Assembly (NCBI RefSeq): GCF_000519125.1
Contig: NZ_JAEX01000005.1
Span: 64,501 to 128,500 of the forward strand
DNA from: Desulfocurvus vexinensis DSM 17965
GTDB taxonomy: Bacteria > Desulfobacterota > Desulfovibrionia > Desulfovibrionales > Desulfovibrionaceae
Direction: 5' to 3'
DNA length: 64,000 nucleotides
Positions within the stretch are counted from its first letter, which is position 1. The number at the start of each line of letters is the position of its first letter. Of this stretch, positions 55,418-63,512 are shown piece after piece. The translations under genes were made by a program, and so were the position numbers. The notes beneath the pieces were generated by a model, which ran no database searches, was not told the DNA's origin, and worked only from the letters and a program-made list of their open reading frames with translations.

Positions 55418-55975
55418 GTGACCGTCCTCGACCTGACGCACTCCTGCGACATGCAGTTCGTGGCCGAGGTTGCCCGCGAGAGCGGCCAGAACCTCACCTT
55501 GTGCTACCAGTGCGGCAACTGCACCGCCGGGTGCCCCTTCACCTTCGCCTACGACCTGCCGGCCTCCAGCGTCATGCGCGCCCTGCAATGGGGCCAGCGC
55601 GAGACGGTACTCGCGTGCAGCTCCATCTGGATCTGCGCCACCTGCAAGACCTGCACGACCCGCTGCCCCAACAACATCGACGTGGCCCGCATCATGGAAG
55701 TGCTGCGCCACATCTCGCGCCGCGAGGGCTACGCCCCCGAAAAGCAGATCAAGCAGTTTCAGGACAGCTTCCTGCAGTCGGTGATGCGCCATGGCCGGGT
55801 GTTCGAGCTGGGCACCATGATGAGCTTCATCGCCCGCTCGCGCCGCCTGGCGGACATGGACCTCGGCCCCAAGGCCCTGACCCGGGGCAAGCTGGCCCTG
55901 CGCGCGCGCGACATCCATGGCCGGGACGAGGTCGAGAAGATCTTCCGCCGCTACCGGGAGGGCCTGGAGAAATGA
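55418..55975 (+). CDS. hdrC: Heterodisulfide reductase-like subunit C
   Basis: A 185-residue HdrC. It has two [4Fe-4S] motifs, CYQCGNCTAGCP (about residues 28-39) and CATCKTCTTRCP (about 70-81), and no membrane segment. It passes electrons between HdrA and HdrB in the cytoplasm. GTG 55418 follows AAGGAGG. The stop overlaps the hdrB start (ATGA). It is the first of seven tightly overlapping genes (hdrCBA-flxDCBA), the order described for the FlxABCD-HdrABC complex of Desulfovibrio vulgaris. Confidence 0.94.
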   Translation: MTVLDLTHSCDMQFVAEVARESGQNLTLCYQCGNCTAGCPFTFAYDLPASSVMRALQWGQRETVLACSSIWICATCKTCTTRCPNNIDVARIMEVLRHISRREGYAPEKQIKQFQDSFLQSVMRHGRVFELGTMMSFIARSRRLADMDLGPKALTRGKLALRARDIHGRDEVEKIFRRYREGLEK

Positions 55976-56850
55976 GCCCCGCCTTCGCCTACTACCCCGG
56001 TTGCTCCCTGGAAGGCACCGCAGTGGAATACGACCGTTCGGGGCGCGCCTGCTGCGCGGTCCTGGGCATCGAGCTGACCGAGATCCCCGACTGGAGCTGC
56101 TGCGGCTCCTCCCCGGCCCACGCGGTGGATACGGTGCTTTCCGGAGCCCTGGCCGCGCGCAACCTGGGCCTGGCCCGCCAGGGCGGCTTCGGCGGCGTGG
56201 TCACCCCGTGCCCCAACTGCCTGGTCAACCTGCGCACGGCCTCGCGCGACCTGGACGACCCCGACCGGCGCGCGCGCATCAACGCGCTGCTGTCCACGCC
56301 CTGCGAAGGCGGGCTGCCCGCCGTGTCGCTGCTCCAGGCGCTGCATGAGCAGGCCGGGCCCGCGGCCCTGGCCGCTGCCGTGGTCCGGCCCCTGGCCGGG
56401 CTCAAGGTCGCGCCGTACTATGGCTGCATCCTGCACCGCCCGCCGGGGCTGATGGCCTTCGACGACCCCGAGAACCCCGTGGCCATGGACCAGCTCCTGG
56501 AAGCCGCCGGGGCCGAGGTGGTGGCCTTCCCCTTCAAGACCGAATGCTGCGGCGCGTCCTACGGCGTGCCGCGCAAGGATCTGGTCATGGAGCTGTCGGG
56601 CCGGCTGCTGGAGGCCGCCGCAGACCTGGGCGCCGACGCCCTGGCCGTGGCCTGTCCGCTGTGCCAGATGAACCTGGACCTGCGCCAGGACCAGATCGCC
56701 GCCAGCCGCCGCCGGGCTTTCGGCATTCCGGTGTTCTATTTCACGCAGCTTTTGGGCCTGGCCCTGGGGCTGGGCCGGGCCGACCTGGGCCTGGACCGGC
56801 TGGTGGTGGACCCCGGCCCGGCCCTGCGCAAGCTCGGGACGGGGGGCTGA
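55972..56850 (+). CDS. hdrB: Heterodisulfide reductase-like subunit B
   Basis: A 292-residue HdrB with two CCG domains. The first runs from YYPGCSLEGTA to WSCCGSSPAHA and then TPCPNC; the second from YYGCILHRP to TECCGASYG and then ACPLCQ. These Cys-rich sites hold noncubane [4Fe-4S] clusters that reduce a disulfide. In sulfate reducers the thiol partner is unknown (DsrC-like or other). It overlaps hdrC by 4 bp (ATGA) and ends 2 bp before hdrA. Confidence 0.95.
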   Translation: MSPAFAYYPGCSLEGTAVEYDRSGRACCAVLGIELTEIPDWSCCGSSPAHAVDTVLSGALAARNLGLARQGGFGGVVTPCPNCLVNLRTASRDLDDPDRRARINALLSTPCEGGLPAVSLLQALHEQAGPAALAAAVVRPLAGLKVAPYYGCILHRPPGLMAFDDPENPVAMDQLLEAAGAEVVAFPFKTECCGASYGVPRKDLVMELSGRLLEAAADLGADALAVACPLCQMNLDLRQDQIAASRRRAFGIPVFYFTQLLGLALGLGRADLGLDRLVVDPGPALRKLGTGG

Positions 56851-56852
56851 CC

Positions 56853-58832
56853 ATGCGCCTGGGCGTCTTCGTCTGCCACTGCGGCAGCAACATCGCCGCC
56901 ACCGTGGACTGCGCCGCCGTGGCCGAGGCCGCCCGCGCCATGCCCGACGTGGCCTTTGCCGCCGATTCCATCTACACCTGCTCCGAGCCCGGCCAGGAGG
57001 CCATCGTGGCCGCCGTGGCCGAGCACGGGCTGGACGGCGTGGTGGTGGCCTCGTGCAGCCCCCGGATGCACGAGCGGACCTTCCGGCGCACCGTGGCCCG
57101 CGCGGGCCTGAACCCCTACATGTTCGAAATGGCCAACATCCGCGAGCACGTCTCGTGGGTCGGGCGCGACAAGGAGCGCAACACGGCCAAGGCCACGGAC
57201 CTGGTGCGCATGGCCGTGGAGAAGCTGCGCCGCAACCGGCCGCTGACGCCCCGGGAGTTCCCGGCCACGCGCCGCGTGCTGGTCATCGGCGGGGGCGTGG
57301 CGGGCATCCAGGCCGCCCTGGACTGCGCCGACGGCGGGCTGGAGGTGGTGCTCGTGGAGCGCACCGCGTCCATCGGCGGCAAGATGGCCCAGCTGGACAA
57401 GACCTTTCCTACCGTGGACTGCTCGTCGTGCGTGCTCGGCCCGCGCATGGTGGACGTGGCCCAGCACCCGGACATCACGCTGTACGCCTACAGCGAGGTG
57501 GCCGCCGTGTCCGGCTGGGTGGGCAATTTCGAGGTCAGCATCCGCCGCAAGGCCACCTATGTGGACTGGAATAAATGCACCGGCTGCGGCGAATGCATAA
57601 AGAAATGCCCGGCCAAGGACGCGCCCGACCCCTTCAACGCGGGGCTGGCCCCGGCGCGGGCCATCAACATTCCCTTCCCCCAGGCCATTCCCAAGAAGGC
57701 CGTCATCAACGCCGCGCACTGCAAGCAGCTGACCACGGGCAAGTGCGGGGTCTGCGCCAAGGTCTGCCCCTCGGGGGCCATCGACTACGCCATGACTGAC
57801 ACCACCGTCACCGAGAAGGTCGGGGCGGTCATCGTGGCCACGGGCTACGAGCTGTTCGACCCCACGGTCTACGGCCAGTACGGCGGCGGGCGCTACCCCG
57901 ACGTGATCACCTCCATGCAGTACGAGCGGATGCTCTCGGCCAGCGGGCCCACGGGCGGGCACGTCGTGCGCCCCTCGGACGGGCGCGAGCCGCAAAGCGT
58001 GGTCTTCATCCAGTGCGTGGGCTCGCGCGACCGGCACATCGGCCGGCCCTACTGCTCGGGGTTTTGCTGCATGTACACGGCCAAGCAGGCCATCCTGACC
58101 CGCGACCACGTGCCCGGGGCCCAGACCTACGTCTTCTACATGGACATCCGCTCCCCCGGAAAGGGCTACGACGAGTTCATCCGCCGGGCCATGGAGGAAT
58201 ACGGCGTGCGCTACGTCCGGGGCCGCGTCTCGCGCATCTTCCCCAAGGGCGACCGGCTGGTGGTGCGCGGGGCGGACACGCTCATGGCCGCCCAGGTGCA
58301 GGTGGAGGCGGACCTCGTGGTCCTGGCCGTGGGCGCCGAGCACGCCCCGGGCGCCCAGGAGCTGGCCGCCACCCTGCGCGTGTCCATCGACGAGCACGGC
58401 TTCTTCCTGGAAGGCCACCCCAAGCTCAAACCCGTGGAGACCAACACGGCGGGCGTGTATCTGGCCGGGGCCTGCCAGGGGCCCAAGGACATTCCGGCCT
58501 CCGTGTCCCAGGCCAGCGCGGCGGCGGCCAAGGTGCTCGGGCTGTTCGCCCGGGGCACGCTGGCCAGCGACCCGCAGGTGGCCCTGGTGGACCCGCGCCG
58601 CTGCGTGGGCTGCCTCAAATGCCTGAAGACCTGCCCCTTCGGCGCCATCCGCGAGGAGCAGGGCCGGGACGGGGCCGTGCGCGCCCTGGTGGTGGAGACG
58701 GTCTGCCAGGGCTGCGGCGTGTGCTGCGTGACCTGCCCCCAGGGCGCCGTGCAGCTCCAGCATTTCACCGACGACCAGATCCTCGCCGAGGTGGAGGCCC
58801 TATGCCGGACCCCGTTGCCGACCTGCGGATAG
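56853..58832 (+). CDS. hdrA: Heterodisulfide reductase-like flavoprotein subunit A
   Basis: A 659-residue HdrA. The N-terminus has VFVCHCGSNIAATVD, then the FAD Rossmann site VLVIGGGVAGIQAALDC and GGKMAQLDKTFPTVDCSSC. Four ferredoxin-like motifs follow: CTGCGECIKKCP, CGVCAKVCP, and near the end CVGCLKCLKTCP and CQGCGVCCVTCP. The FAD is the expected bifurcating centre between the Hdr and Flx arms. It overlaps the next gene by 31 bp, which hints at translational coupling. No Sec codon is present. Confidence 0.95.
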   Translation: MRLGVFVCHCGSNIAATVDCAAVAEAARAMPDVAFAADSIYTCSEPGQEAIVAAVAEHGLDGVVVASCSPRMHERTFRRTVARAGLNPYMFEMANIREHVSWVGRDKERNTAKATDLVRMAVEKLRRNRPLTPREFPATRRVLVIGGGVAGIQAALDCADGGLEVVLVERTASIGGKMAQLDKTFPTVDCSSCVLGPRMVDVAQHPDITLYAYSEVAAVSGWVGNFEVSIRRKATYVDWNKCTGCGECIKKCPAKDAPDPFNAGLAPARAINIPFPQAIPKKAVINAAHCKQLTTGKCGVCAKVCPSGAIDYAMTDTTVTEKVGAVIVATGYELFDPTVYGQYGGGRYPDVITSMQYERMLSASGPTGGHVVRPSDGREPQSVVFIQCVGSRDRHIGRPYCSGFCCMYTAKQAILTRDHVPGAQTYVFYMDIRSPGKGYDEFIRRAMEEYGVRYVRGRVSRIFPKGDRLVVRGADTLMAAQVQVEADLVVLAVGAEHAPGAQELAATLRVSIDEHGFFLEGHPKLKPVETNTAGVYLAGACQGPKDIPASVSQASAAAAKVLGLFARGTLASDPQVALVDPRRCVGCLKCLKTCPFGAIREEQGRDGAVRALVVETVCQGCGVCCVTCPQGAVQLQHFTDDQILAEVEALCRTPLPTCG

Positions 58833-59272
58833 TCGGCTTTCTGTGCAACTGGTGCTCCTACGGCGGGGCCGACACCGCCGGGGTCGCCCGGCTGGCCCAG
58901 CCTACGGACCTGCGCATCGTGCGCGTGCCCTGCTCGGGGCGCATCGACCCGCTGTTCATCGCCAAGGCCTTCTACGGCGGGGCCGACGGGGTGCTGGTCT
59001 CCGGCTGCCACCCGCGCGACTGCCACTACTCCGAGGGCAACTACCACGCCCGGCGGCGCCTGGAACTCTTCCTGCGCCTGCTGCCCGCCCTGGGCATCGA
59101 CCCGGGCCGCTTCCTGTACACCTGGGTCTCGGCCTCCGAGGGCCAGCGCTGGCAGCGGGTGGTGGCCGATTTCACGGCGCGCATCCACGCCCTGGGGCCC
59201 ATGCCCCGGCTGCGTGAAACCGATCTTGCTGCTGCGGCCTGCCATCCGGTGGCCCCCGGGGAGGGCGCATGA
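58802..59272 (+). CDS. flxD: MvhD/FlxD-like iron-sulfur subunit
   Basis: A 156-residue MvhD-family protein (delta subunit of F420-non-reducing hydrogenase type). It has FLCNWCSYGGADTAGVAR, VRVPCSGRIDPLFIAKAFY, GADGVLVSGCHPRDCHYSEG and NYHARRRLELF. It binds a [2Fe-2S] cluster and links HdrA to the electron-input arm. ATG 58802 lies within hdrA's end (31-bp overlap). Its stop overlaps the flxC ATG (ATGA). No hydrogenase genes are adjacent, so the electron source is Flx, not Mvh. Confidence 0.92.
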   Translation: MPDPVADLRIVGFLCNWCSYGGADTAGVARLAQPTDLRIVRVPCSGRIDPLFIAKAFYGGADGVLVSGCHPRDCHYSEGNYHARRRLELFLRLLPALGIDPGRFLYTWVSASEGQRWQRVVADFTARIHALGPMPRLRETDLAAAACHPVAPGEGA

Positions 59273-60219
59273 GCGGCCAGCCCGGCATCACGAACTCCGA
59301 CGCCCTGCGCGAGGCCCTGCGCCGCGCGGCGCGCGAGGCCCTGGCCGGGGGCGCCGAGCTGGTGCTCGGCTGGGGCCCGGGGCCCGGCCCCGCGACCCTG
59401 GCGCCCCTGTTCGCCGCCAGCCCCGAGGAGTGCGACCGCCTGGACTTCGGCCCCGGCGCCGTGCAGAACCTGGCGGGCTCCCTGCGCGGGCTGGCCGGGC
59501 GCAAGGTGGCCGTGTGCGTCAAGGGCTGTGACAGCCGCAGCGTGGTGCAGCTGCTGGCCGAGGGGCTCCTGCGCCGCGAGGAGCTGTTCCTCATCGGCCT
59601 GCCCTGCGCCGGGGTGCTGGACCGGGCCAGGCTGGCCCCCGGCGCCGCCGCACCCGGCGACTGGGCCGCCGGGGCGCCCGACGAACTGCTGGACGCCCGC
59701 TGCCTGCGCTGCCGCTTCCCCAACCCCGTGCTGGCCGACGTGACCATCGGCCCCGCGCGCGCCCCGCGCGCGCCCGAGGGCGGGCCGGACGCCGACCTGG
59801 ACGCCTTCCTGGCCCGGCCCGCGCTGGAACGCTTCCGCCACTGGGAGCACGAGCTGGGGCGCTGCCTGCGCTGCTACGCCTGCCGCAACGCCTGCCCGCT
59901 GTGCGTGTGCCGCGACCATTGCCTGGCCGAGACGCGCCGCCCGGGCTGGCTCAGCCAGTCGTCGTCGGTGCGCGAGAAACTGCTGTTCCAGGTCATCCAC
60001 GCCGTGCACACCGCCGGGCGCTGCACCGAGTGCGGCGAGTGCCAGCGGGCCTGTCCCATGGGCATTCCGCTGCTGACCATGAAGCGCGTGCTGGCCCGCG
60101 AAGCCGAGGCCCTGTTCGGCCACGTGGCGGGTACGGACCCGGGTCAGGTGCCGCCGCTGCTGACCTTCCGGGCCGAGGAGCCGACCATCCCCGACCACGG
60201 GACCGAGGAGGGCCGATGA
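59269..60219 (+). CDS. flxC: FlxC-like iron-sulfur protein
   Basis: A 316-residue protein with an N-terminal domain related to F420-hydrogenase beta/DUF subunits (VAVCVKGCDSRSVVQLLAEG), a Cys-rich LRCYACRNACPLCVCRDHCL, and CTECGECQRACPMG in the C-terminal third. It probably carries two [4Fe-4S] clusters. In the D. vulgaris complex FlxC is an iron-sulfur subunit of the NADH arm. It overlaps both neighbours (ATGA at each end). Individual roles of FlxB and FlxC are not resolved from sequence alone. Confidence 0.88.
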   Translation: MSGQPGITNSDALREALRRAAREALAGGAELVLGWGPGPGPATLAPLFAASPEECDRLDFGPGAVQNLAGSLRGLAGRKVAVCVKGCDSRSVVQLLAEGLLRREELFLIGLPCAGVLDRARLAPGAAAPGDWAAGAPDELLDARCLRCRFPNPVLADVTIGPARAPRAPEGGPDADLDAFLARPALERFRHWEHELGRCLRCYACRNACPLCVCRDHCLAETRRPGWLSQSSSVREKLLFQVIHAVHTAGRCTECGECQRACPMGIPLLTMKRVLAREAEALFGHVAGTDPGQVPPLLTFRAEEPTIPDHGTEEGR

Positions 60220-61289
60220 GCGCGAGCGAACTGCTGTTCCTGCCCCGGGAGGCCGTGGGCCCGTGGCTGCGGGCCCTGGCCGGGGCGCGGCGCGTGCTGG
60301 CCCCGGTGCGGCGCGGCCCCGTGGTGCTTTTCGGCCCGCCGGATTTCGAGGCCCCGGAAGGGGGGCAGGGCGCCCTGGTGCTGGACCGGCTTGCCGCCCA
60401 GTCGCCCCGGGGCGCCGTGCTGCCGCAGACCGAGGACCTGTTGCACCTGCATTTCACCCGCGACCCCGAGACCGGGCAGGCGCGCACCGAGGTGCGCGTG
60501 CCTCCGGGCCCGCAGCCCGCCGTGCTCTTCGCCGCGCGGCCCTGCGACGTGCGCGGGCTGGCGGAGCTGGACCGCGTGTTCACCGCCGGGCCGGTGGCGG
60601 ACCCGTACTACGCCGCGCGGCGCGCGGCCACGGCGGTGGTGGCCCTGGCCTGCGCCGGGCCGCAGGACGCGGCCTGCTTCTGCCACTGGTCCGGCGGGCC
60701 CTGCGCGGCCCCGGGGGCCGACGTGTGGCTGTTCCCCCTGGCGGACGGCTTCGCGGCCCGGGCCCAGACGCCCCTGGGCGCCGAGTTGCTGGCGGCCAGC
60801 GCCGCCGTCCCCGCCCCCGGGCGCGAGGCGGAGGTGGACGCCCTGGCCCTGGCCGCCCGCGAGGCCATGGGCCCGGCGCCCGACCTGACGCGCCTGCCCG
60901 AAGCCTTCCAGGCGCGCTTCGGCGACGCGGCCTTCTGGGAGGGCCTGAGCCGCGCCTGCGTGGGCTGCGGAGTCTGCGCCTACGTCTGCCCCACCTGCCA
61001 GTGTTTCAATATCACCGACGAGCGCCACGGCGCCACGGGCCGCCGCCTGCGCACCTGGGACCACTGCATGGCCCACGGCTTCACCCTGGAAGCCAGCGGC
61101 CACAACCCCCGCGCGGGCAAGGGCCTGCGCTACCGCCAGCGCCTGGGCCACAAATTCGTCTATAACCGCGACCAGCGCCCGGACGGCGTGCCGGGCTGCA
61201 CGGGCTGCGGGCGTTGCGTGCGCCTGTGCCCGGGGTGCATGGACATCCGCCGGGCGGCCCTGGCCGTGCTGGGAGGCAGCAGTGACTGA
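60216..61289 (+). CDS. flxB: FlxB-like iron-sulfur protein
   Basis: A 357-residue protein. The middle has RPCDVRGLAELDRVF, and the last third has CVGCGVCAYVCPTCQCF and CTGCGRCVRLCPGCMDIRRA, two ferredoxin-type [4Fe-4S] motifs. It resembles the FHL/anaerobic sulfite reductase subunit A type of 4Fe-4S protein. It carries electrons from FlxA to the Hdr side. It overlaps flxC by 4 bp (ATGA) and flxA by 8 bp. Confidence 0.9.
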   Translation: MSASELLFLPREAVGPWLRALAGARRVLAPVRRGPVVLFGPPDFEAPEGGQGALVLDRLAAQSPRGAVLPQTEDLLHLHFTRDPETGQARTEVRVPPGPQPAVLFAARPCDVRGLAELDRVFTAGPVADPYYAARRAATAVVALACAGPQDAACFCHWSGGPCAAPGADVWLFPLADGFAARAQTPLGAELLAASAAVPAPGREAEVDALALAAREAMGPAPDLTRLPEAFQARFGDAAFWEGLSRACVGCGVCAYVCPTCQCFNITDERHGATGRRLRTWDHCMAHGFTLEASGHNPRAGKGLRYRQRLGHKFVYNRDQRPDGVPGCTGCGRCVRLCPGCMDIRRAALAVLGGSSD

Positions 61290-62118
61290 CGCCGCGAACC
61301 CCTATCTGCCCCTGGCGGCCACCGTGGTGGAGGTGGTGGACGAAACCCCGGCCATCAAGACCCTGCGCATGACCCTGGACGACCCGGCGGCCCGCGCGGC
61401 CTTCACCTACCGCCCCGGGCAGGTGGTCCAGCTTTCGGTCTACGGCGTGGGCGAGGCGACCTTCGTGCTCAATTCCACGCCCACGCGCCCGGAGTTCTTG
61501 CAATGCTCGGTCATGCGCGCCGGGGAGGTCACCGAGGCGCTGCACGCCCTGCGCACGGGCGATCAGGTCGGCCTGCGCGGGCCGCTGGGCAACGCCTTCC
61601 CCCTGGACGCCCTGCGCGGGCGCGACGTGCTGCTGGTGGCCGGGGGCATCGGCATGGCCCCGCTGCGCACGCTGCTGCTCTACATGCTCGACAACCGCGC
61701 GGATTTCGGGACCATCCGCCTGCTGTACGGCGCGCGCGGCCCGCGCGACATGGCCTATGGCGCCGAGCTGGAGCAGTGGGCCGCCGCCCCGGGCCTGGAG
61801 CTGACCCTGACCGTGGACGCGCCCGACCCCGGCTGGCCGCACCGCACCGGGCTCATCCCCAACGTGCTGCGCGAGCTGGCGCCATCCCCCGAGGGCGCCG
61901 TGGCCGTAACCTGCGGCCCGCCGATCATGATCCGCTTCACCGTGCAGGCCCTGCGCGAGCTGGGCTTTGCCGACGCGGCCATCGTGACCACCCTGGAGCG
62001 GCGCATGAAGTGCGGCATCGGCCTGTGCGGGCGCTGCAACATCGGCCCGCGCTATGTCTGCGTGGACGGCCCGGTGTTCACCATGGCCGAGCTGGGCGAG
62101 CTGCCCGCCGAGTTGTAG
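61282..62118 (+). CDS. flxA: FlxA-like NAD(P)H-dependent flavoprotein
   Basis: A 278-residue ferredoxin reductase-type protein starts at GTG 61282. It has an FAD-binding beta barrel (FTYRPGQVVQLSVYGVGEAT), an NAD pocket (DVLLVAGGIGMAPLRTLLLY), and the C-terminal [2Fe-2S] site CGIGLCGRCNIGPRYVC, as in dihydroorotate dehydrogenase electron-transfer subunits. It would accept electrons from NADH. It is the final gene of the seven-gene run. A hairpin 360 bp downstream may end the transcript. Confidence 0.93.
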   Translation: MTDAANPYLPLAATVVEVVDETPAIKTLRMTLDDPAARAAFTYRPGQVVQLSVYGVGEATFVLNSTPTRPEFLQCSVMRAGEVTEALHALRTGDQVGLRGPLGNAFPLDALRGRDVLLVAGGIGMAPLRTLLLYMLDNRADFGTIRLLYGARGPRDMAYGAELEQWAAAPGLELTLTVDAPDPGWPHRTGLIPNVLRELAPSPEGAVAVTCGPPIMIRFTVQALRELGFADAAIVTTLERRMKCGIGLCGRCNIGPRYVCVDGPVFTMAELGELPAEL

Positions 62119-62685
62119 CCGGGGCGCGTTGCGTCCACTTCCGCTGGGCAAATTGTCCAGCCCGGGCTGACATGGCGCGGGTCCGGCGCCCCGCCCGGGC
62201 GGGAGCCGTCCGGCCCCGGGGCGCGGGGTGCGACGGGAAACTTCATGGTTTCCGGCAGGCTGGCGTTGCCCGGCTTCGGGGCGGTGGCGGGCCTGCGGCC
62301 CTGGCACGGTTCCTGCTTCATTCCCCCTGTCGGAAGCGCGCCATCCACCTTTTCTGGACGCGCCCTCTCCTGCGGCGGGATGCCTCGGCACCATGTTGTC
62401 ACGCTCCTGGTCTTCGCCCGCCGAACCGTGTCTTCCGGCTTTGCCTTCAGGTCCTTCCTCCTCCCCCAAGGACACCGAGCGGCCCGCCCCTGGCGGGCCG
62501 CTCCCGTTGCGGGCTCCGCCAGGGGCAAGAAGTATCCAACTACGCAGAATGGAAGGTGAATCCTGCCCTGGTTTTCCTTGCCGCAGGGCAGGATTTGGGG
62601 CATAGAGAAACATCCCTGCGGGAACCCCGCGCGGGGGCGCCGGGCGCCCCTGGCGTTTCTTCACCGTCTTTCGAGGAGGTTTTTC
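62119..62685. other. Long noncoding gap with strong hairpins ahead of glnH
   Basis: No gene is supported in about 570 bp. Hairpins: GAGCGGCCCGCC/GGCGGGCCGCTC (62477-62502); AATCCTGCCCT/AGGGCAGGATT with a 15-base loop (62559-62595); and AGAAAC (62606-62611) paired with GTTTCT (62655-62660), enclosing smaller GC hairpins. The last forms a structured leader ending 8 bp before the GAGGAGG ribosome site of glnH. A 184-residue minus-strand frame and two plus-strand frames look like shadows. Confidence 0.65.
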
Positions 62686-63438
62686 ATGACCGTCGCCAAA
62701 CGCTTCATGACCCTGGCCTGTGCCCTGACCCTGGCCCTGACCTGCTCCGTGGCCTCGGCCAAGGTGCTCACCGTGGCCACCGACACCAACTTCCCGCCCT
62801 TCGAGTTCAAGGACCCCGACACCGGCAAGCACACCGGCTTCGACGTGGAACTGTGGGACGCCATCGCCAAGAAGCTCGGCCTGGAGTACAACCTCCAGCC
62901 CATGGACTTCAACGGCATCATCCCCGGCCTGCAGTCCGGCCAGATCGACGTGGGCATCGCGGGCATGACCATCAAGCCCGAGCGCGCCGAGGTGGTGGAC
63001 TTCTCCGACGGCTACTACAACGCGGGCCTGCTGGTGCTGGTCAAGGCCGCCGACGAGTCCGTCAAGGGCATCGAGGACCTCAAGGGCAAGGTCGTGTCCA
63101 CCAAGCTGGGCACCACCTCCGAGGACTTCGTGAAGGCCAACGCGGGCGCCAAGGACGTGAAGCTGTTCCCCAACAACGACGCCATGTTCATGGAGCTGCT
63201 CTCGGGCGGCGCCGACGCCGTGGTCTTCGACTCCCCGGTCATCGCCGACTTCATGCGCAAGGCCGGCCAGGGGCAGGTCAAGGTGGTCGGCCCGCTGTAC
63301 CAGGGCCAGTCCTACGGCATCGCCTTCCCCAAGGGCAGCGAGCTGGTGGCCAAGGTCAACGAGGCCCTGGCGGCCCTGCGCGCCGAGGGCGCCTACGCCG
63401 ACCTGTACATGAAGTGGTTCGGCACCGAGCCCAAGTAG
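62686..63438 (+). CDS. glnH: Periplasmic glutamine/polar amino acid-binding protein
   Basis: A 250-residue protein with a Sec signal peptide (residues 1-25, ending SVASA). The mature part matches type II polar amino acid-binding proteins: LTVATDTNFPPFEFKDPDTG, HTGFDVELWDAIAKKLG, VVDFSDGYYNAGLLVLVK, KLGTTSEDFVKAN. It delivers the amino acid (Gln or similar) to the GlnP permease. ATG 62686 follows GAGGAGG. It is separated from glnP by a hairpin that could raise its mRNA over the permease. The ligand within the polar amino acid group is not certain. Confidence 0.93.
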   Translation: MTVAKRFMTLACALTLALTCSVASAKVLTVATDTNFPPFEFKDPDTGKHTGFDVELWDAIAKKLGLEYNLQPMDFNGIIPGLQSGQIDVGIAGMTIKPERAEVVDFSDGYYNAGLLVLVKAADESVKGIEDLKGKVVSTKLGTTSEDFVKANAGAKDVKLFPNNDAMFMELLSGGADAVVFDSPVIADFMRKAGQGQVKVVGPLYQGQSYGIAFPKGSELVAKVNEALAALRAEGAYADLYMKWFGTEPK

Positions 63439-63466
63439 GCCCGGCGGCACGTTTTGCGGTTTGACG

Positions 63467-63493
63467 ACGGGGGCGGCCGCGTGCCGCCCCCGT
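63467..63493 (+). terminator. Intercistronic hairpin between glnH and glnP
   Basis: ACGGGGGCGGC (63467-63477) pairs with GCCGCCCCCGT (63483-63493), 11 bp, followed by GTTT. It may be a partial terminator or mRNA-stabilising element that lowers permease expression. Confidence 0.7.
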
Positions 63494-63512
63494 GTTTCCA
63501 AGGACGGGGCAA

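Noticed and set aside
62052-62603. A 184-residue minus-strand frame in the gap before glnH
   Set aside because: No ribosome site or family motif; composition is Pro/Arg-rich and it overlaps the end of flxA. I treat the gap as noncoding.
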